A stretch of DNA of 64,000 bases from the NCBI GenBank assembly GCA_044225675.1, contig JBGAIH010000030.1, forward strand, positions 3,572 through 67,571, written 5' to 3'. Both the position numbers and the translations under genes were made by a program. Source of the stretch: JACMQX01 sp044225675 (GTDB lineage Bacteria; Pseudomonadota; Gammaproteobacteria; Burkholderiales; Burkholderiaceae_C). Positions 1-9,400 of the stretch are shown piece by piece. Positions within the stretch are counted from its first letter, which is position 1. Each line of letters opens with the position of its first letter. Under the pieces are notes generated by a model that worked only from the letters and a program-made list of their open reading frames with translations, had not been told where the DNA came from and did no database searches.

Positions 1-14
1 ACACCGTCAAGTAA
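1..14 (+). CDS. 3' end of an upstream gene, probably the periplasmic sulfate-binding protein
   Basis: Only the last codons are in the window (Thr-Val-Lys-stop, TAA at 12-14). The stop lies 3 bp before the cysT start. In this family of operons the gene directly upstream of cysT normally encodes the sulfate-binding protein (Sbp or CysP), so that is the likely identity. This is inferred from position alone; four codons are too few for recognition. Confidence 0.35.
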
Positions 15-17
15 GCC

Positions 18-890
18 ATGGGTGCCGCCATCTCCATCGCGCCGCCCGGGCCGGTGCGGCCGCGCCGCGCGGCGCGGCGCGTGCTGCCGGGCTTCAAGCT
101 CACGCTGGGCTACACGCTGCTGTACCTGAGCCTGATCGTGCTGATCCCGCTGTCGGCGCTGGTGTTCAAGACCCTGTCGCTCAGCTGGGACCAGTTCTGG
201 GCGGCGGTCAGCAGCCCACGTGTGCTGGCGTCCTACCGCCTGACCTTCGGCGCCTCCTTGCTGGCGGCCCTGGTGAATGTGGTGTTCGGCCTGCTGGTGG
301 CCTGGGTGCTGGTGCGTTACAGCTTTCCGGGCAAGAAAATCGTCGACGCGCTCGTGGACCTGCCGTTTGCGCTGCCGACGGCCGTGGCCGGCATCTCGCT
401 CACGGCGCTGCTGGCCAGCAACGGCTGGATCGGGCAGTACCTGGAGCCGCTGGGCATCAAGGTCGCGTTCACGCCGGCCGGGGTGGTGGTCGCGCTGATC
501 TTCATCGGCCTGCCGTTCGTCGTGCGCACGGTGCAGCCGGTGCTCGAAGACGCCGAGAAGGAACTCGAGGAAGCCGCCACCTGCCTGGGCGCGACCCGCT
601 GGCAGACCTTCACCCGGGTGATCTTTCCGTCCATCGCGCCTGCGCTGCTCACCGGCTTTGCCATGGCTTTCGCGCGTGCGATCGGCGAGTACGGCTCGGT
701 GATCTTCATTGCCGGCAACATGCCGATGGTGTCGGAGATCACGCCGCTCATCATCATCGGCAAGCTCGAGCAGTACGACTACGCCGGCGCCACGGCGGTG
801 GCCGTGGTGATGCTGCTGATTTCCTTTGCCCTGCTGCTGGTCGTCAACGGCTTGCAGGCCTGGCAACGCCAACGTTCGGGGGGCGCATGA
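18..890 (+). CDS. cysT: Sulfate/thiosulfate ABC transporter permease CysT (CysU)
   Basis: Inner-membrane permease subunit, 290 aa, which forms the sulfate/thiosulfate channel with CysW and is energised by CysA. Hydrophobic segments run through the protein: about residues 30-50, then 75-100, 120-140 and 150-170, with the last at about 262-282. The cytoplasmic coupling loop is visible at about residues 185-205 (EEAATCLGATRWQTF), the EAA motif of binding-protein-dependent permeases. Its stop overlaps the cysW start by 4 bp (ATGA), indicating translational coupling. Transcription is probably controlled by CysB, which is encoded about 12 kb downstream; no operator can be seen because the promoter lies outside the window. 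Confidence 0.95.
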   Translation: MGAAISIAPPGPVRPRRAARRVLPGFKLTLGYTLLYLSLIVLIPLSALVFKTLSLSWDQFWAAVSSPRVLASYRLTFGASLLAALVNVVFGLLVAWVLVRYSFPGKKIVDALVDLPFALPTAVAGISLTALLASNGWIGQYLEPLGIKVAFTPAGVVVALIFIGLPFVVRTVQPVLEDAEKELEEAATCLGATRWQTFTRVIFPSIAPALLTGFAMAFARAIGEYGSVIFIAGNMPMVSEITPLIIIGKLEQYDYAGATAVAVVMLLISFALLLVVNGLQAWQRQRSGGA

Positions 891-1867
891 GCCATCCTTC
901 CCATCCGGTCGCGCGCGCCGGCACCACCGAGGCGCCCTGGGTCCGCCGCACGCTGATCGCGCTGGCGCTCGGCTTCATGCTGCTGTTCCTCGTGCTGCCG
1001 CTGGCCGCCGTCGGGGCCGAGGCGTTGCGCAAGGGCTGGGACGCGTACTTTGCCGCGCTCAAGGAGCCCGACGCCTGGGCGGCGATCCGCCTCACGCTGA
1101 TCACCGCCGCCATCGCCGTGCCACTGAACCTCGTGTTCGGCGTCGCCGCAGCCTGGGCGGTGGCCAAGTACGAGTTCCGTGGCAAGGCCTTTCTCACCAC
1201 GCTGATCGACCTGCCGTTCTCGGTGTCGCCGGTGGTGGCGGGACTGATCTACGTGCTGATGTTCGGCGCTCAGGGCTGGATCGGCCCGTGGCTGGCCGCG
1301 CACGACATCAAGATCGTGTTTGCCGTGCCGGGCATCGTGCTGGCCACCGTGTTCGTGACCTTTCCGTTCATTGCGCGCGAGCTGATCCCGCTGATGCAGG
1401 CCCAGGGCAGCGAGGAGGAGCAGGCCGCCATCGTGCTCGGCGCGACCGGCTGGCAGACCTTCTGGCACGTCACGCTGCCGAACATCAAGTGGGGCCTGAT
1501 CTACGGCGTGATCCTGTGCAATGCGCGGGCCATGGGTGAGTTCGGCGCGGTGTCGGTCGTCTCGGGACACATCCGCGGGCAGACCAACACGATGCCGCTG
1601 CACGTGGAGATTCTCTACAACGAGTACCAGTCCGTCGCGGCCTTTGCCGTGGCCTCGCTGCTGGCTCTGCTGGCCCTGGTGACGCTGGTGGTCAAGTCGG
1701 TTGCCCAGTGGCGCCAGGAGCGCGACTTCGCGGCGGCGGCCGAACTGCCGCCGGAGCGCCCGTCCGCGCCCACGCCGCCCGGTCCGCCGACGCCGTCCAA
1801 GGGGCGGGCCACGGCGGCGGCCGCCGTGGCGGCGCAGCCCACGCTTTTTCCGTCCCCGCTGGTGTGA
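887..1867 (+). CDS. cysW: Sulfate ABC transporter permease CysW
   Basis: Second permease of the sulfate transporter, 326 aa. It has the same fold as CysT, with an EAA-type loop at about residues 180-200 (EEQAAIVLGATGWQTF). The start overlaps the cysT stop. Compared with the usual length of about 290 aa it carries a C-terminal extension of about 35 residues after the last membrane helix. This extension is rich in Pro, Ala and Arg (roughly residues 285-326), looks disordered, and has no recognisable function. cysA follows after 67 bp. Confidence 0.95.
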   Translation: MSHPSHPVARAGTTEAPWVRRTLIALALGFMLLFLVLPLAAVGAEALRKGWDAYFAALKEPDAWAAIRLTLITAAIAVPLNLVFGVAAAWAVAKYEFRGKAFLTTLIDLPFSVSPVVAGLIYVLMFGAQGWIGPWLAAHDIKIVFAVPGIVLATVFVTFPFIARELIPLMQAQGSEEEQAAIVLGATGWQTFWHVTLPNIKWGLIYGVILCNARAMGEFGAVSVVSGHIRGQTNTMPLHVEILYNEYQSVAAFAVASLLALLALVTLVVKSVAQWRQERDFAAAAELPPERPSAPTPPGPPTPSKGRATAAAAVAAQPTLFPSPLV

Positions 1868-1934
1868 AGGCCCTGCGGCCCGAGTCACCCGCCCGACGCA
1901 GTTGGAAGGCGCGAAGCGCGCCAGGAGAGTTCAG

Positions 1935-3053
1935 ATGAGTATCGAAATCCGCAACGTCAGCAAGCAGTTCGGCGACTTCCACGCCCTGCGCGACGTGTCG
2001 CTGGACATCCAGTCCGGCGAACTGGTCGCGCTGCTCGGCCCCTCGGGCTGCGGCAAGACCACGCTGCTGCGCATCATCGCGGGCCTGGAGACGTCCGACC
2101 ACGGCAACATCCTTTTCTCGGGCGAAGACAAGACGGGCGTCGAAGTGCGCGAGCGCAACGTCGGCTTCGTGTTCCAGCACTACGCGCTGTTCCGCCACAT
2201 GACGGTGTTCGAGAACGTGGCCTTCGGTCTGCGCGTCAAGCCGCGCGGCCAGCGCCCGTCGGAGGCCCAGATCCGCAAGAAGGTCCATGACCTGCTGAAC
2301 CTGGTGCAGCTCGACTGGCTGGCCGACCGCTTCCCCTCGCAGCTGTCGGGCGGCCAGCGTCAGCGGATCGCCCTGGCGCGCGCGCTGGCGGTGGAGCCGC
2401 AGGTGCTGCTGCTCGACGAGCCTTTCGGCGCGCTCGACGCCAAGGTGCGCAAGGAACTGCGCCGCTGGCTGCGCCGCCTGCACGACGAGCTGCACGTGAC
2501 CAGCATCTTCGTGACGCACGACCAGGAGGAAGCGCTGGAAGTCGCCGACCGCGTGGTGCTGATGAACAGCGGCCGGGTGGAGCAGGTGGGCTCGCCGCAG
2601 GAGGTCTGGGACCATCCGGCCAGCCGCTTCGTCTACGGCTTTCTCGGTGACGTCAACACCTTCCATGGCCGGGCTCACCGCGGCGAGGTGCAGCTCGAAG
2701 GCATGCAGCTGTCGGCGCCCGAGCATGCCGATGCCGACAACGCCAAGGCTCTGGCCTATGTGCGCCCGCACGACCTGGACGTCGCACGCTACTCGCCGGG
2801 CCAGGCCCTGGGGGCGGACGGGCGCACCAGCGGCATCGTGGTGCAGCTGTCGCGCGCCATCGTGGTCGGGCCGATCGCCCGGCTGGAACTTATTGCGGCC
2901 GATGACACCAAATCATTGGACAATCCGTCCGGAGAGTCCCTGATCGAGGCGCAGATTCCTGCGCAGCAGTACAGGGACCTCGGACTCGTGGAGGGTGAGA
3001 CGCTGGTGGTGACGCCGCGCCGGGCCCGTGTGTTTGTGGAGAGCGCTGCCTGA
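1935..3053 (+). CDS. cysA: Sulfate ABC transporter ATP-binding protein CysA
   Basis: ATPase subunit, 372 aa. The start at 1935 gives the standard N-terminus MSIEIRNVSKQF and has AGGAG at 1922-1926; the same frame is open further upstream, but that part is not gene-like. Visible motifs are Walker A GPSGCGKT (35-42), signature LSGGQRQR, Walker B LLLDEPFGALD and the H-loop in FVTHDQEE. The C-terminal third (about 240-372) is the TOBE-type regulatory domain, which carries YVRPHDLDV. It completes the cysTWA operon for assimilatory sulfate uptake. Confidence 0.96.
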   Translation: MSIEIRNVSKQFGDFHALRDVSLDIQSGELVALLGPSGCGKTTLLRIIAGLETSDHGNILFSGEDKTGVEVRERNVGFVFQHYALFRHMTVFENVAFGLRVKPRGQRPSEAQIRKKVHDLLNLVQLDWLADRFPSQLSGGQRQRIALARALAVEPQVLLLDEPFGALDAKVRKELRRWLRRLHDELHVTSIFVTHDQEEALEVADRVVLMNSGRVEQVGSPQEVWDHPASRFVYGFLGDVNTFHGRAHRGEVQLEGMQLSAPEHADADNAKALAYVRPHDLDVARYSPGQALGADGRTSGIVVQLSRAIVVGPIARLELIAADDTKSLDNPSGESLIEAQIPAQQYRDLGLVEGETLVVTPRRARVFVESAA

Positions 3054-3092
3054 GACTGGCGAAGAAGCGGCGCCTCCGGTTGAAGGATCGCA

Positions 3093-3599
3093 ATGCTTCT
3101 GAGCTTTCTGGACGCGTACCCGCGTCGTGCGCTGGCGCTGGTCTGCGCCGTCTGTGTCGGCCTTCTGGCCTTTGGCCTCTATCTGCAGCATGTCGTCGGC
3201 CTCGAGCCCTGCCCGATGTGCATCGTCCAGCGCTATGCGCTGGTGCTGGTGGCTCTGGTGGCCGGCGTGACGGCTGTGTTCAAGGGGCGCGTGGCCCATC
3301 TGCTGGGCATCGGCATCGCGGTGTTGCTGTCGGCCGGCGGGGCATTCACCGCCGCGCGCCAGAGCTGGCTGCAGTGGTATCCGCCTGAAGTCGCGTCCTG
3401 CGGCCGCGACTTCTACGGCATGATCGAAACCTTCCCGCTCAAGCGCGCGATCCCGATGATCTTCCGTGGCAGCGGCGACTGCACCAAGGTCGACTGGACC
3501 TTCCTGGGCGGCTCGATCGCCAACTGGTCGTTCGTCTGGTTCATGCTGCTCATCCTCGGCCTCGGGCTGCTGGCCGTGCGGCGCCTCAAGGCGCGCTGA
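3093..3599 (+). CDS. dsbB: Disulfide bond formation protein DsbB
   Basis: Inner-membrane quinone reductase, 168 aa, that reoxidises periplasmic DsbA. Four hydrophobic segments are seen. The first periplasmic redox pair is the Cys40-Pro-Met-Cys43 motif (EPCPMCIVQRY), and the second pair is Cys104 (SCGRDFY) and Cys131 (SGDCTKVDW). All four catalytic cysteines are therefore present. The gene starts 39 bp after cysA and faces argA, with only 15 bp between the two stops and no convincing terminator there. Confidence 0.95.
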   Translation: MLLSFLDAYPRRALALVCAVCVGLLAFGLYLQHVVGLEPCPMCIVQRYALVLVALVAGVTAVFKGRVAHLLGIGIAVLLSAGGAFTAARQSWLQWYPPEVASCGRDFYGMIETFPLKRAIPMIFRGSGDCTKVDWTFLGGSIANWSFVWFMLLILGLGLLAVRRLKAR

Positions 3600-3614
3600 C
3601 CCGGCGCCTCTGCG

Positions 3615-4964
3615 TCAGCCGAGCTTCTTGACGAGCACGAGGCTCTTGCGGTCCCAGTTGTACTTGCGCTTGCGTGCCTCGGGCAGCCAGTCGGGGTCGA
3701 CCTGGACGAAGCCGCGCTTGAGGAACCAGTGCATGGTTCGCGTGGTGAGCACGAAGATGCTCTGCAGTCCCATGGCCCGGGCCCGCTGCTCGATTCGCTT
3801 GAGGATCTTCTCGCCATCGCCCTGGCCCTGGCTTTGCGGCGACACCGTGAGGGCGGCCATCTCGCCCGTGCGGGCCTCGGGGTAGGGGTAGAGCGCCGCG
3901 CAGGCGAAGATCACGCCGTCGTGCTCGATGATGGTGTAGTTGGCCGCGTCGCGCTCGATCTCGGTGCGGCTGCGCTTGACGAGCGTGCCGTCCTTCTCGA
4001 ACGGCTCGATCAACTGCACGATGCCGGCGACGTCGTCCCCCGTGGCCTCGCGCAGGCTTTCGAGCTTCTCGTCGATCACCATGGTGCCGATGCCGTCATG
4101 GACGTAGATCTCGAGCAGCAGCGAGCCGTCGGTGGCAAAGGGCAGGATGTGGCTGCGCTCCACGCCGGCCTTGCAGGCCTTGACGCAATGCTGCAGGTAG
4201 AAGGCGCTGTCGGTCGGCTGCTGCGGTGCGGGCAGGCGCGCCAGGAGCTTTTCGGCCGCGTCCAGCGGCAGCTCGGTGTCGATCGGGTTGTCATCGCCTT
4301 CAGGTGCCGTCGGGTCCATGCGGATGCCCGGAATCTCGGTCAGGAAGATCAGCTTGTCGGCCTGCAGCGCGATCGCCACCGAGGTGGCGACCTCTTCCAT
4401 GGCCAGGTTGAAGGCCTCGCCAGTCGGCGAAAAGCCGAACGGCGAGATCAGCACCATGGCGCCGAAATCCAGCGTGTGCACGATGCCCGCGACGTCGACC
4501 TTGCGCACCAGGCCGGAGTGCTGGAAGTCGATGCCGTCGACCACGCCCACCGGCCGCGCCGTGATGAAGTTGCCCGAGATCACCCGGACCGTCGAGCCGG
4601 CCATGGGCGTGTTGGGCAAGCCCTGGCTGAAGGCTGCCTCGATTTCATAGCGCAGCTGGCCCGCAGCCTCCTGGGCGCAGTCGAGCGCCACCATGTCGGT
4701 GATGCGCATGCCGTGCGAGTAGCGGGCCTCGTGCCCCTTGGCGCGCAGCTGTTCGTTGACCTGCGGCCGGAAGCCGTGGACCAGGACGATCTTCACCCCC
4801 ATGCTCTGGATCAGCGCCAGGTCCTGGGCCAGGTGCTGGAGCTTGCCGGCCGCGATGGCCTCGCCCGCGATGCCCACCACGAAGGTCTTGCCGCGATGCA
4901 TGTGGATGTAGGGCGCGACCGAGCGGAACCACGGCACGAAGGTGAAATTGAAAACGGCGGACAT
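3615..4964 (-). CDS. argA: Amino-acid N-acetyltransferase (N-acetylglutamate synthase) ArgA
   Basis: First enzyme of arginine biosynthesis: glutamate plus acetyl-CoA gives N-acetylglutamate. It is 449 aa, close to the roughly 440 aa of classical ArgA. The N-terminal two thirds (about 25-285) is an amino-acid-kinase fold (KIVLVHGFRPQVNEQL), used here for arginine feedback. The last 150 residues are a GNAT domain containing LTVSPQSQGQGDGEKIL. I chose the Met at 4964, giving MSAVFNFTFVPWFRS, because the upstream in-frame extension is low-complexity Pro/Arg and unlike the family. Confidence 0.94.
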   Translation of the reverse strand: MSAVFNFTFVPWFRSVAPYIHMHRGKTFVVGIAGEAIAAGKLQHLAQDLALIQSMGVKIVLVHGFRPQVNEQLRAKGHEARYSHGMRITDMVALDCAQEAAGQLRYEIEAAFSQGLPNTPMAGSTVRVISGNFITARPVGVVDGIDFQHSGLVRKVDVAGIVHTLDFGAMVLISPFGFSPTGEAFNLAMEEVATSVAIALQADKLIFLTEIPGIRMDPTAPEGDDNPIDTELPLDAAEKLLARLPAPQQPTDSAFYLQHCVKACKAGVERSHILPFATDGSLLLEIYVHDGIGTMVIDEKLESLREATGDDVAGIVQLIEPFEKDGTLVKRSRTEIERDAANYTIIEHDGVIFACAALYPYPEARTGEMAALTVSPQSQGQGDGEKILKRIEQRARAMGLQSIFVLTTRTMHWFLKRGFVQVDPDWLPEARKRKYNWDRKSLVLVKKLG

Positions 4965-5130
4965 CAGCGCTTTCGGGGCGATTTCAGGGCAGGGTGGACG
5001 GGGCCGCCACGGCACAGGGCACATGGAGCGGGGGGCATGTTGCGCCAAAGTGTAAAGGATGCACCGGATCGGTGCCGCAGGTGCCTTGCGTCATTGCCTT
5101 GCTCGCCGGCCCTGTGTATCGTTGGGCCCG

Positions 5131-6354
5131 ATGAACGTGATTGCTGTCGGCTTCTGGGGAGCTTTTTTCGGCACCGTGGGCCTGATGGCGACGGGTGCTG
5201 CCTTGGCGTTTGCGCGGTCGCTGCACCGGCTGGGCTTCAATGCCATGCTCACTGCCATCAGCTCGGCGCTGTTCGTCACGGCGTATCTCGGCTGGCTGCC
5301 GATCCAGTCGCGCGACGTGTCCGACCGCGTGCTCGCGCACGTCGCCACTGTCACCTCGGGCGTGCTGGCCTACCTCCTGTTCTACATCCTCGGCCTGCAA
5401 CGCCGGCCGCAGCTGGCCCGCTTGGCGTTGTCGGTGCTGGTGGGTGCCTCGCTGCTGGTGCTGCTGGCGGGCTGGCTGCTGGCGCCGCACGATGCGCTCA
5501 TCCTCAGCTCGGTGGGCACCTGCCTGCTCACGGCCTTCGGGCTGGGCATCGGCGTGCGCAGCGCGCTGCGCGGCGACGGCCTGGCCTGGGTGGCGGTCAC
5601 GGGCGTGAGCTTCACGCTGGTGGCGGTGTCCGGCCTGTCCTGGATCGCGATCTCGCGCGGTGACGTGCCCTGGCAGCTGCATGCCGCCAGCGCGCTGGCC
5701 GCTGGCGCCTACATGATCGTCATCGCGGCGGTCATGTGGGCGCGCTATGCCTATCTGATCGAGCTGCGCGAGGTCATGGCCCACGGCCCGGCCTACGATC
5801 CCGTCACCCGCATGCGCTCGCACGCCGAGACCGGGCAGATGCTCGGGGCGGAGTTCCGTCGCCTGAGCGACGACGCCACGCCGATCGGCCTGGTGGTCAT
5901 CGCGATCAGCAACTTCTACGCGCTCGAAAAGCTCCACGGCCGATCCGCCGTCAACCATGCGCTGTTCATCTGCGCCTCGCGTCTGCGCCGGACGGTGCCG
6001 GCCGACGTCGAGATGGGGCGGATCGCCGACGACGGCTTCCTGCTGATGGTCCGCAATCCGAACCAGAAGCGGCGCGTCATCCAGATTGCCCGCGCGGCCC
6101 GCGCCCGGCTGGCCAAGCCGATCGCGCTGAGCGCCAGCCGCGAGCCCGGTGACATCGACACGGCCACGGCGATGTGGGCGGCCGACGTTGGCGTCGGCGT
6201 GCTCACGGCGTCGGCAGCGGAGGTCAAGGCGTCCAGTGCAGTGGCGATGGGCCGCGCCATGTCGCGCACCGCCTGGAGCTTTGCCAGCCGCGTGGCCTGG
6301 TTCGACAAGAGCACCGGGCGGATCGAGGAATTGCCCGACCCCGACGCGGTCTGA
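5131..6354 (+). CDS. Seven-helix membrane protein with a degenerate GGDEF domain
   Basis: A 407-aa protein starting at MNVIAVGFWGAFFG. Residues 1-215 form about seven hydrophobic helices (near 5-27, 35-57, 70-90, 95-117, 125-147, 153-177 and 184-208). The C-terminal part (about 225-385) resembles a diguanylate cyclase domain, but the signature GGDEF is replaced by IADDGF within MGRIADDGFLLMV. The upstream metal-binding stretch is replaced by VIAISNFYALEK. It is therefore unlikely to make cyclic di-GMP and may act as a receptor or scaffold. No EAL domain is present. It is divergent from argA (166 bp apart). Confidence 0.75.
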   Translation: MNVIAVGFWGAFFGTVGLMATGAALAFARSLHRLGFNAMLTAISSALFVTAYLGWLPIQSRDVSDRVLAHVATVTSGVLAYLLFYILGLQRRPQLARLALSVLVGASLLVLLAGWLLAPHDALILSSVGTCLLTAFGLGIGVRSALRGDGLAWVAVTGVSFTLVAVSGLSWIAISRGDVPWQLHAASALAAGAYMIVIAAVMWARYAYLIELREVMAHGPAYDPVTRMRSHAETGQMLGAEFRRLSDDATPIGLVVIAISNFYALEKLHGRSAVNHALFICASRLRRTVPADVEMGRIADDGFLLMVRNPNQKRRVIQIARAARARLAKPIALSASREPGDIDTATAMWAADVGVGVLTASAAEVKASSAVAMGRAMSRTAWSFASRVAWFDKSTGRIEELPDPDAV

Positions 6355-6395
6355 GCGGGGGCGCCGCAGGCGAGCCGCCGCAAAGGCCGATAATC

Positions 6396-6409
6396 CACAT
6401 CCGGATGTG
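6396..6409. promoter_or_regulatory. Perfect 14-bp palindrome upstream of hrpA
   Basis: CACATCCGGATGTG is an exact palindrome in the 144-bp gap between the GGDEF-like gene and hrpA. A -10-like hexamer, GATAAT (6389-6394), sits directly before it. It could be an operator or a short leader hairpin for hrpA. No matching -35 or known regulator was recognised. Confidence 0.3.
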
Positions 6410-6498
6410 AGAGCGTCCGAACGACGGGCGCCGGATCCGGCCTGCCGGTCCGAGCTTTTCCTGTTTTCCGCCGCGCGCCGGCCTGACCGCTTCCAGCC

Positions 6499-9400
6499 TT
6501 GTCCGAACCCTCCCTGACCATCGAGTTTCCCGAGTCGCTCCCGGTATCGGGCAAGCGTGACGAGATCGCTGCCGCGCTGGCGGCGAATCAGGTCATCATC
6601 GTCTGTGGCGAGACGGGCTCTGGCAAGACCACCCAGTTGCCCAAGATCGCGCTGACCATGGGCCGGGGCCGGCTCAATGCGCCGGACGGAAAGGGGCGGC
6701 TGATCGGCCACACCCAGCCGCGCCGGATCGCCGCCTCCAGCGTGGCCAAGCGCATTGCCGAGGAACTCAAGACGCCGCTGGGCGAGGTCGTGGGCTACAA
6801 GGTGCGCTTCCAGGACCGCCTCAGCCGCAACGCCTCGGTCAAGCTCATGACCGACGGCATCCTGCTGGCCGAGACGCAGACCGACCCGCTGCTCAAGGCC
6901 TACGACACGATCATCATCGACGAGGCCCATGAGCGCAGCCTGAACATCGACTTCCTGCTCGGGTATCTGCGCGAGATCCTGCCGCGCCGGCCCGATCTCA
7001 AGGTGGTGGTGACGTCAGCCACGATCGACGCCCAGCGCTTTGCCGAGCACTTCGCCTCGGCCCGGGGACCGGCGCCCGTGATCTACGTGTCGGGCCGCAT
7101 GTTCCCGGTGGAGCAGCGCTGGCGCCCGTTCGAGGAGTCGCGGGAGCACGACCTGAACGACGCGATTGCCGAGGCCGTCGACGAGCTGTGGCGCGACGCC
7201 GGCCGCGCAGGCGGCGACATCCTGGTGTTTCTGCCGGGCGAGCGGGAGATCCGCGAGGCGGCCGACCACCTGCGCAAGCACCTGGCCCATCAGCCGGTGT
7301 ACCGCGACACCGAGGTGCTGCCGCTGTTCTCGCGCCTGTCGCAGGCCGAGCAGGACCGCATCTTCGAGTCGCACAGCGGCCGGCGCATCGTGCTGGCCAC
7401 CAACGTGGCCGAGACCTCGCTGACGGTGCCGGGCATCCGTTACGTGATCGACTCGGGTACGGCGCGCGTCAAGCGCTACAGCTTCCGCAGCAAGGTCGAG
7501 CAGCTGCTGGTCGAGCCGATCAGCCAGGCCGCCGCCAACCAGCGCGCGGGCCGTTGCGGCCGGGTGGCCAACGGCATCTGCATCCGGCTCTACGACGAGA
7601 AGGACTTCGCGTCTCGGCCCCCGTTCACCGACCCTGAAATCCTGCGCAGCTCGCTGGCTGGCGTGATCCTGCGCATGAAGTCGCTGCACCTGGGGCAGGT
7701 GGAGGACTTTCCCTTCATCGAGCCGCCGCAGCGCCGCGCGATCGCCGACGGCTACCAGCTGCTCAACGAGCTGGGCGCGGTGGACGACCTCAACGAACTC
7801 ACGCCCATGGGCCGCGAGCTGGCGCGCCTGCCGCTCGACCCGCGGGTCGGCCGCATGATCCTGGAGGCGCGCGAGCGCCAGGCGCTCGACGAAGTGCTGG
7901 TGATCGCCTCGGCCCTGTCGGTGCAGGACGTGCGCGACCGGCCACTGGAGGCGCAGCAGCAGGCCGATCAGGCCCATCAGAAGTTCGACGACGAGAAGAG
8001 CGAATTCACCGGCTACCTCAAGCTGTGGAAGTGGCTGCACGACGCGCGCGGCGGGCACGGCAAGGACCACAAGCTGTCGAACCGGCAGTACGAGCAGCTG
8101 CTGCGTCAGAACTTCGTGAGCGTGCGCCGGGTGCGCGAATGGCGCGACATCCACACGCAGTTGCACACCGTGGTGGCCGAGCACAAGTGGCGACTGAACG
8201 CGGCGCCGGCCAGCTACGAGCAGCTCCACATGTCGATGCTGTCGGGCCTGCTGGGCAACATCGGCTGGAAGATGGAGGACGACGAGGCCTACCTCGGGGC
8301 GCGCGGCATCAAGTTCTACCGCCATCCGGGCGCCCACCTGAGCAAGCGCCCGGGCCGCTGGATCGTCGCGGCCGAGCTGGTGGAGACGACCCGGCTGTTC
8401 GGCCGCGGCATCGCCAACATCGAGCCGCAGTGGATCGAGCAGGTCGGCGGCCACCTGCTGCGCAAGCAGCTGCTCGACCCGCACTGGGAGAAGAAGGCAG
8501 GCGAGGTGATGGCGCTGGAGCGGGCCACGCTCTACGGCATCGTCATCTACAGCGGCCGCCGGGTGAACTACGGCCGGGTGGACATGGCGGCGGCGCGGGA
8601 GATCTTCATCCGCGAGGCGCTGGTGGCCGGCCAGTGGGACACCGCCTTGCCCTTCCTCGCGGCCAACCGCAAGCTGATCCGCCAGGTCGAGGAGATGGAG
8701 CACAAGTCGCGCCGCCAGGACGTTCTGGTGGACGACGAGCTCATCTACGCGTTCTACGACCAGCAGCTGCCGGCCGACGTGTTCAGCGGGCATGCCTTCG
8801 AGCAGTGGTACCGCGCCGAGTCGAAGCGCCAGCCCCGGCTGCTGATGCTCACCCGCGAGGAGCTGATGCGCCACGAGGCGGCCGGCATCACCACCGACGC
8901 GTTTCCGCGCACCATCCGCCTGGGCGGCGTCGACTGCGCGGCGACCTACCTGCATGAACCCGGCGATGCGCGCGACGGCCTCACGGTGACGGTGCCGCTG
9001 TTCGTGCTGAATCAGGTCAACGACGAGCGCTGCGAGTGGCTGGTGCCGGGCATGCTGCAGGGCAAGATCCTGGCGCTGCTCAAGAGCCTGCACCAGAAGC
9101 CGCGCTCGCGCTTCGTGCCGCTGCCCGACAGCGCGGCGCGCATCGCCGCACTGTTCAGCGAGCCGGTGCGCTTTGGTCACGGCTCGCTGACCGACGCGCT
9201 GCTCAAGCTCGTGCGCGACGAAACCTCGCTCGACGTGAAGCGCGCCGACTTCAAGCTCGACATGCTGAGCCCGCACCTGTTCATGAATTTCCGGGTGGTG
9301 GACGAGCATGGCCGGCAGCTGGGCACGGGCCGCAACCTCGGCGCGCTGAAGGCCGAGCTGGGTGCGCAGGCCCGCGGCGCGTTCCAGGCCCTGGCCGGCC

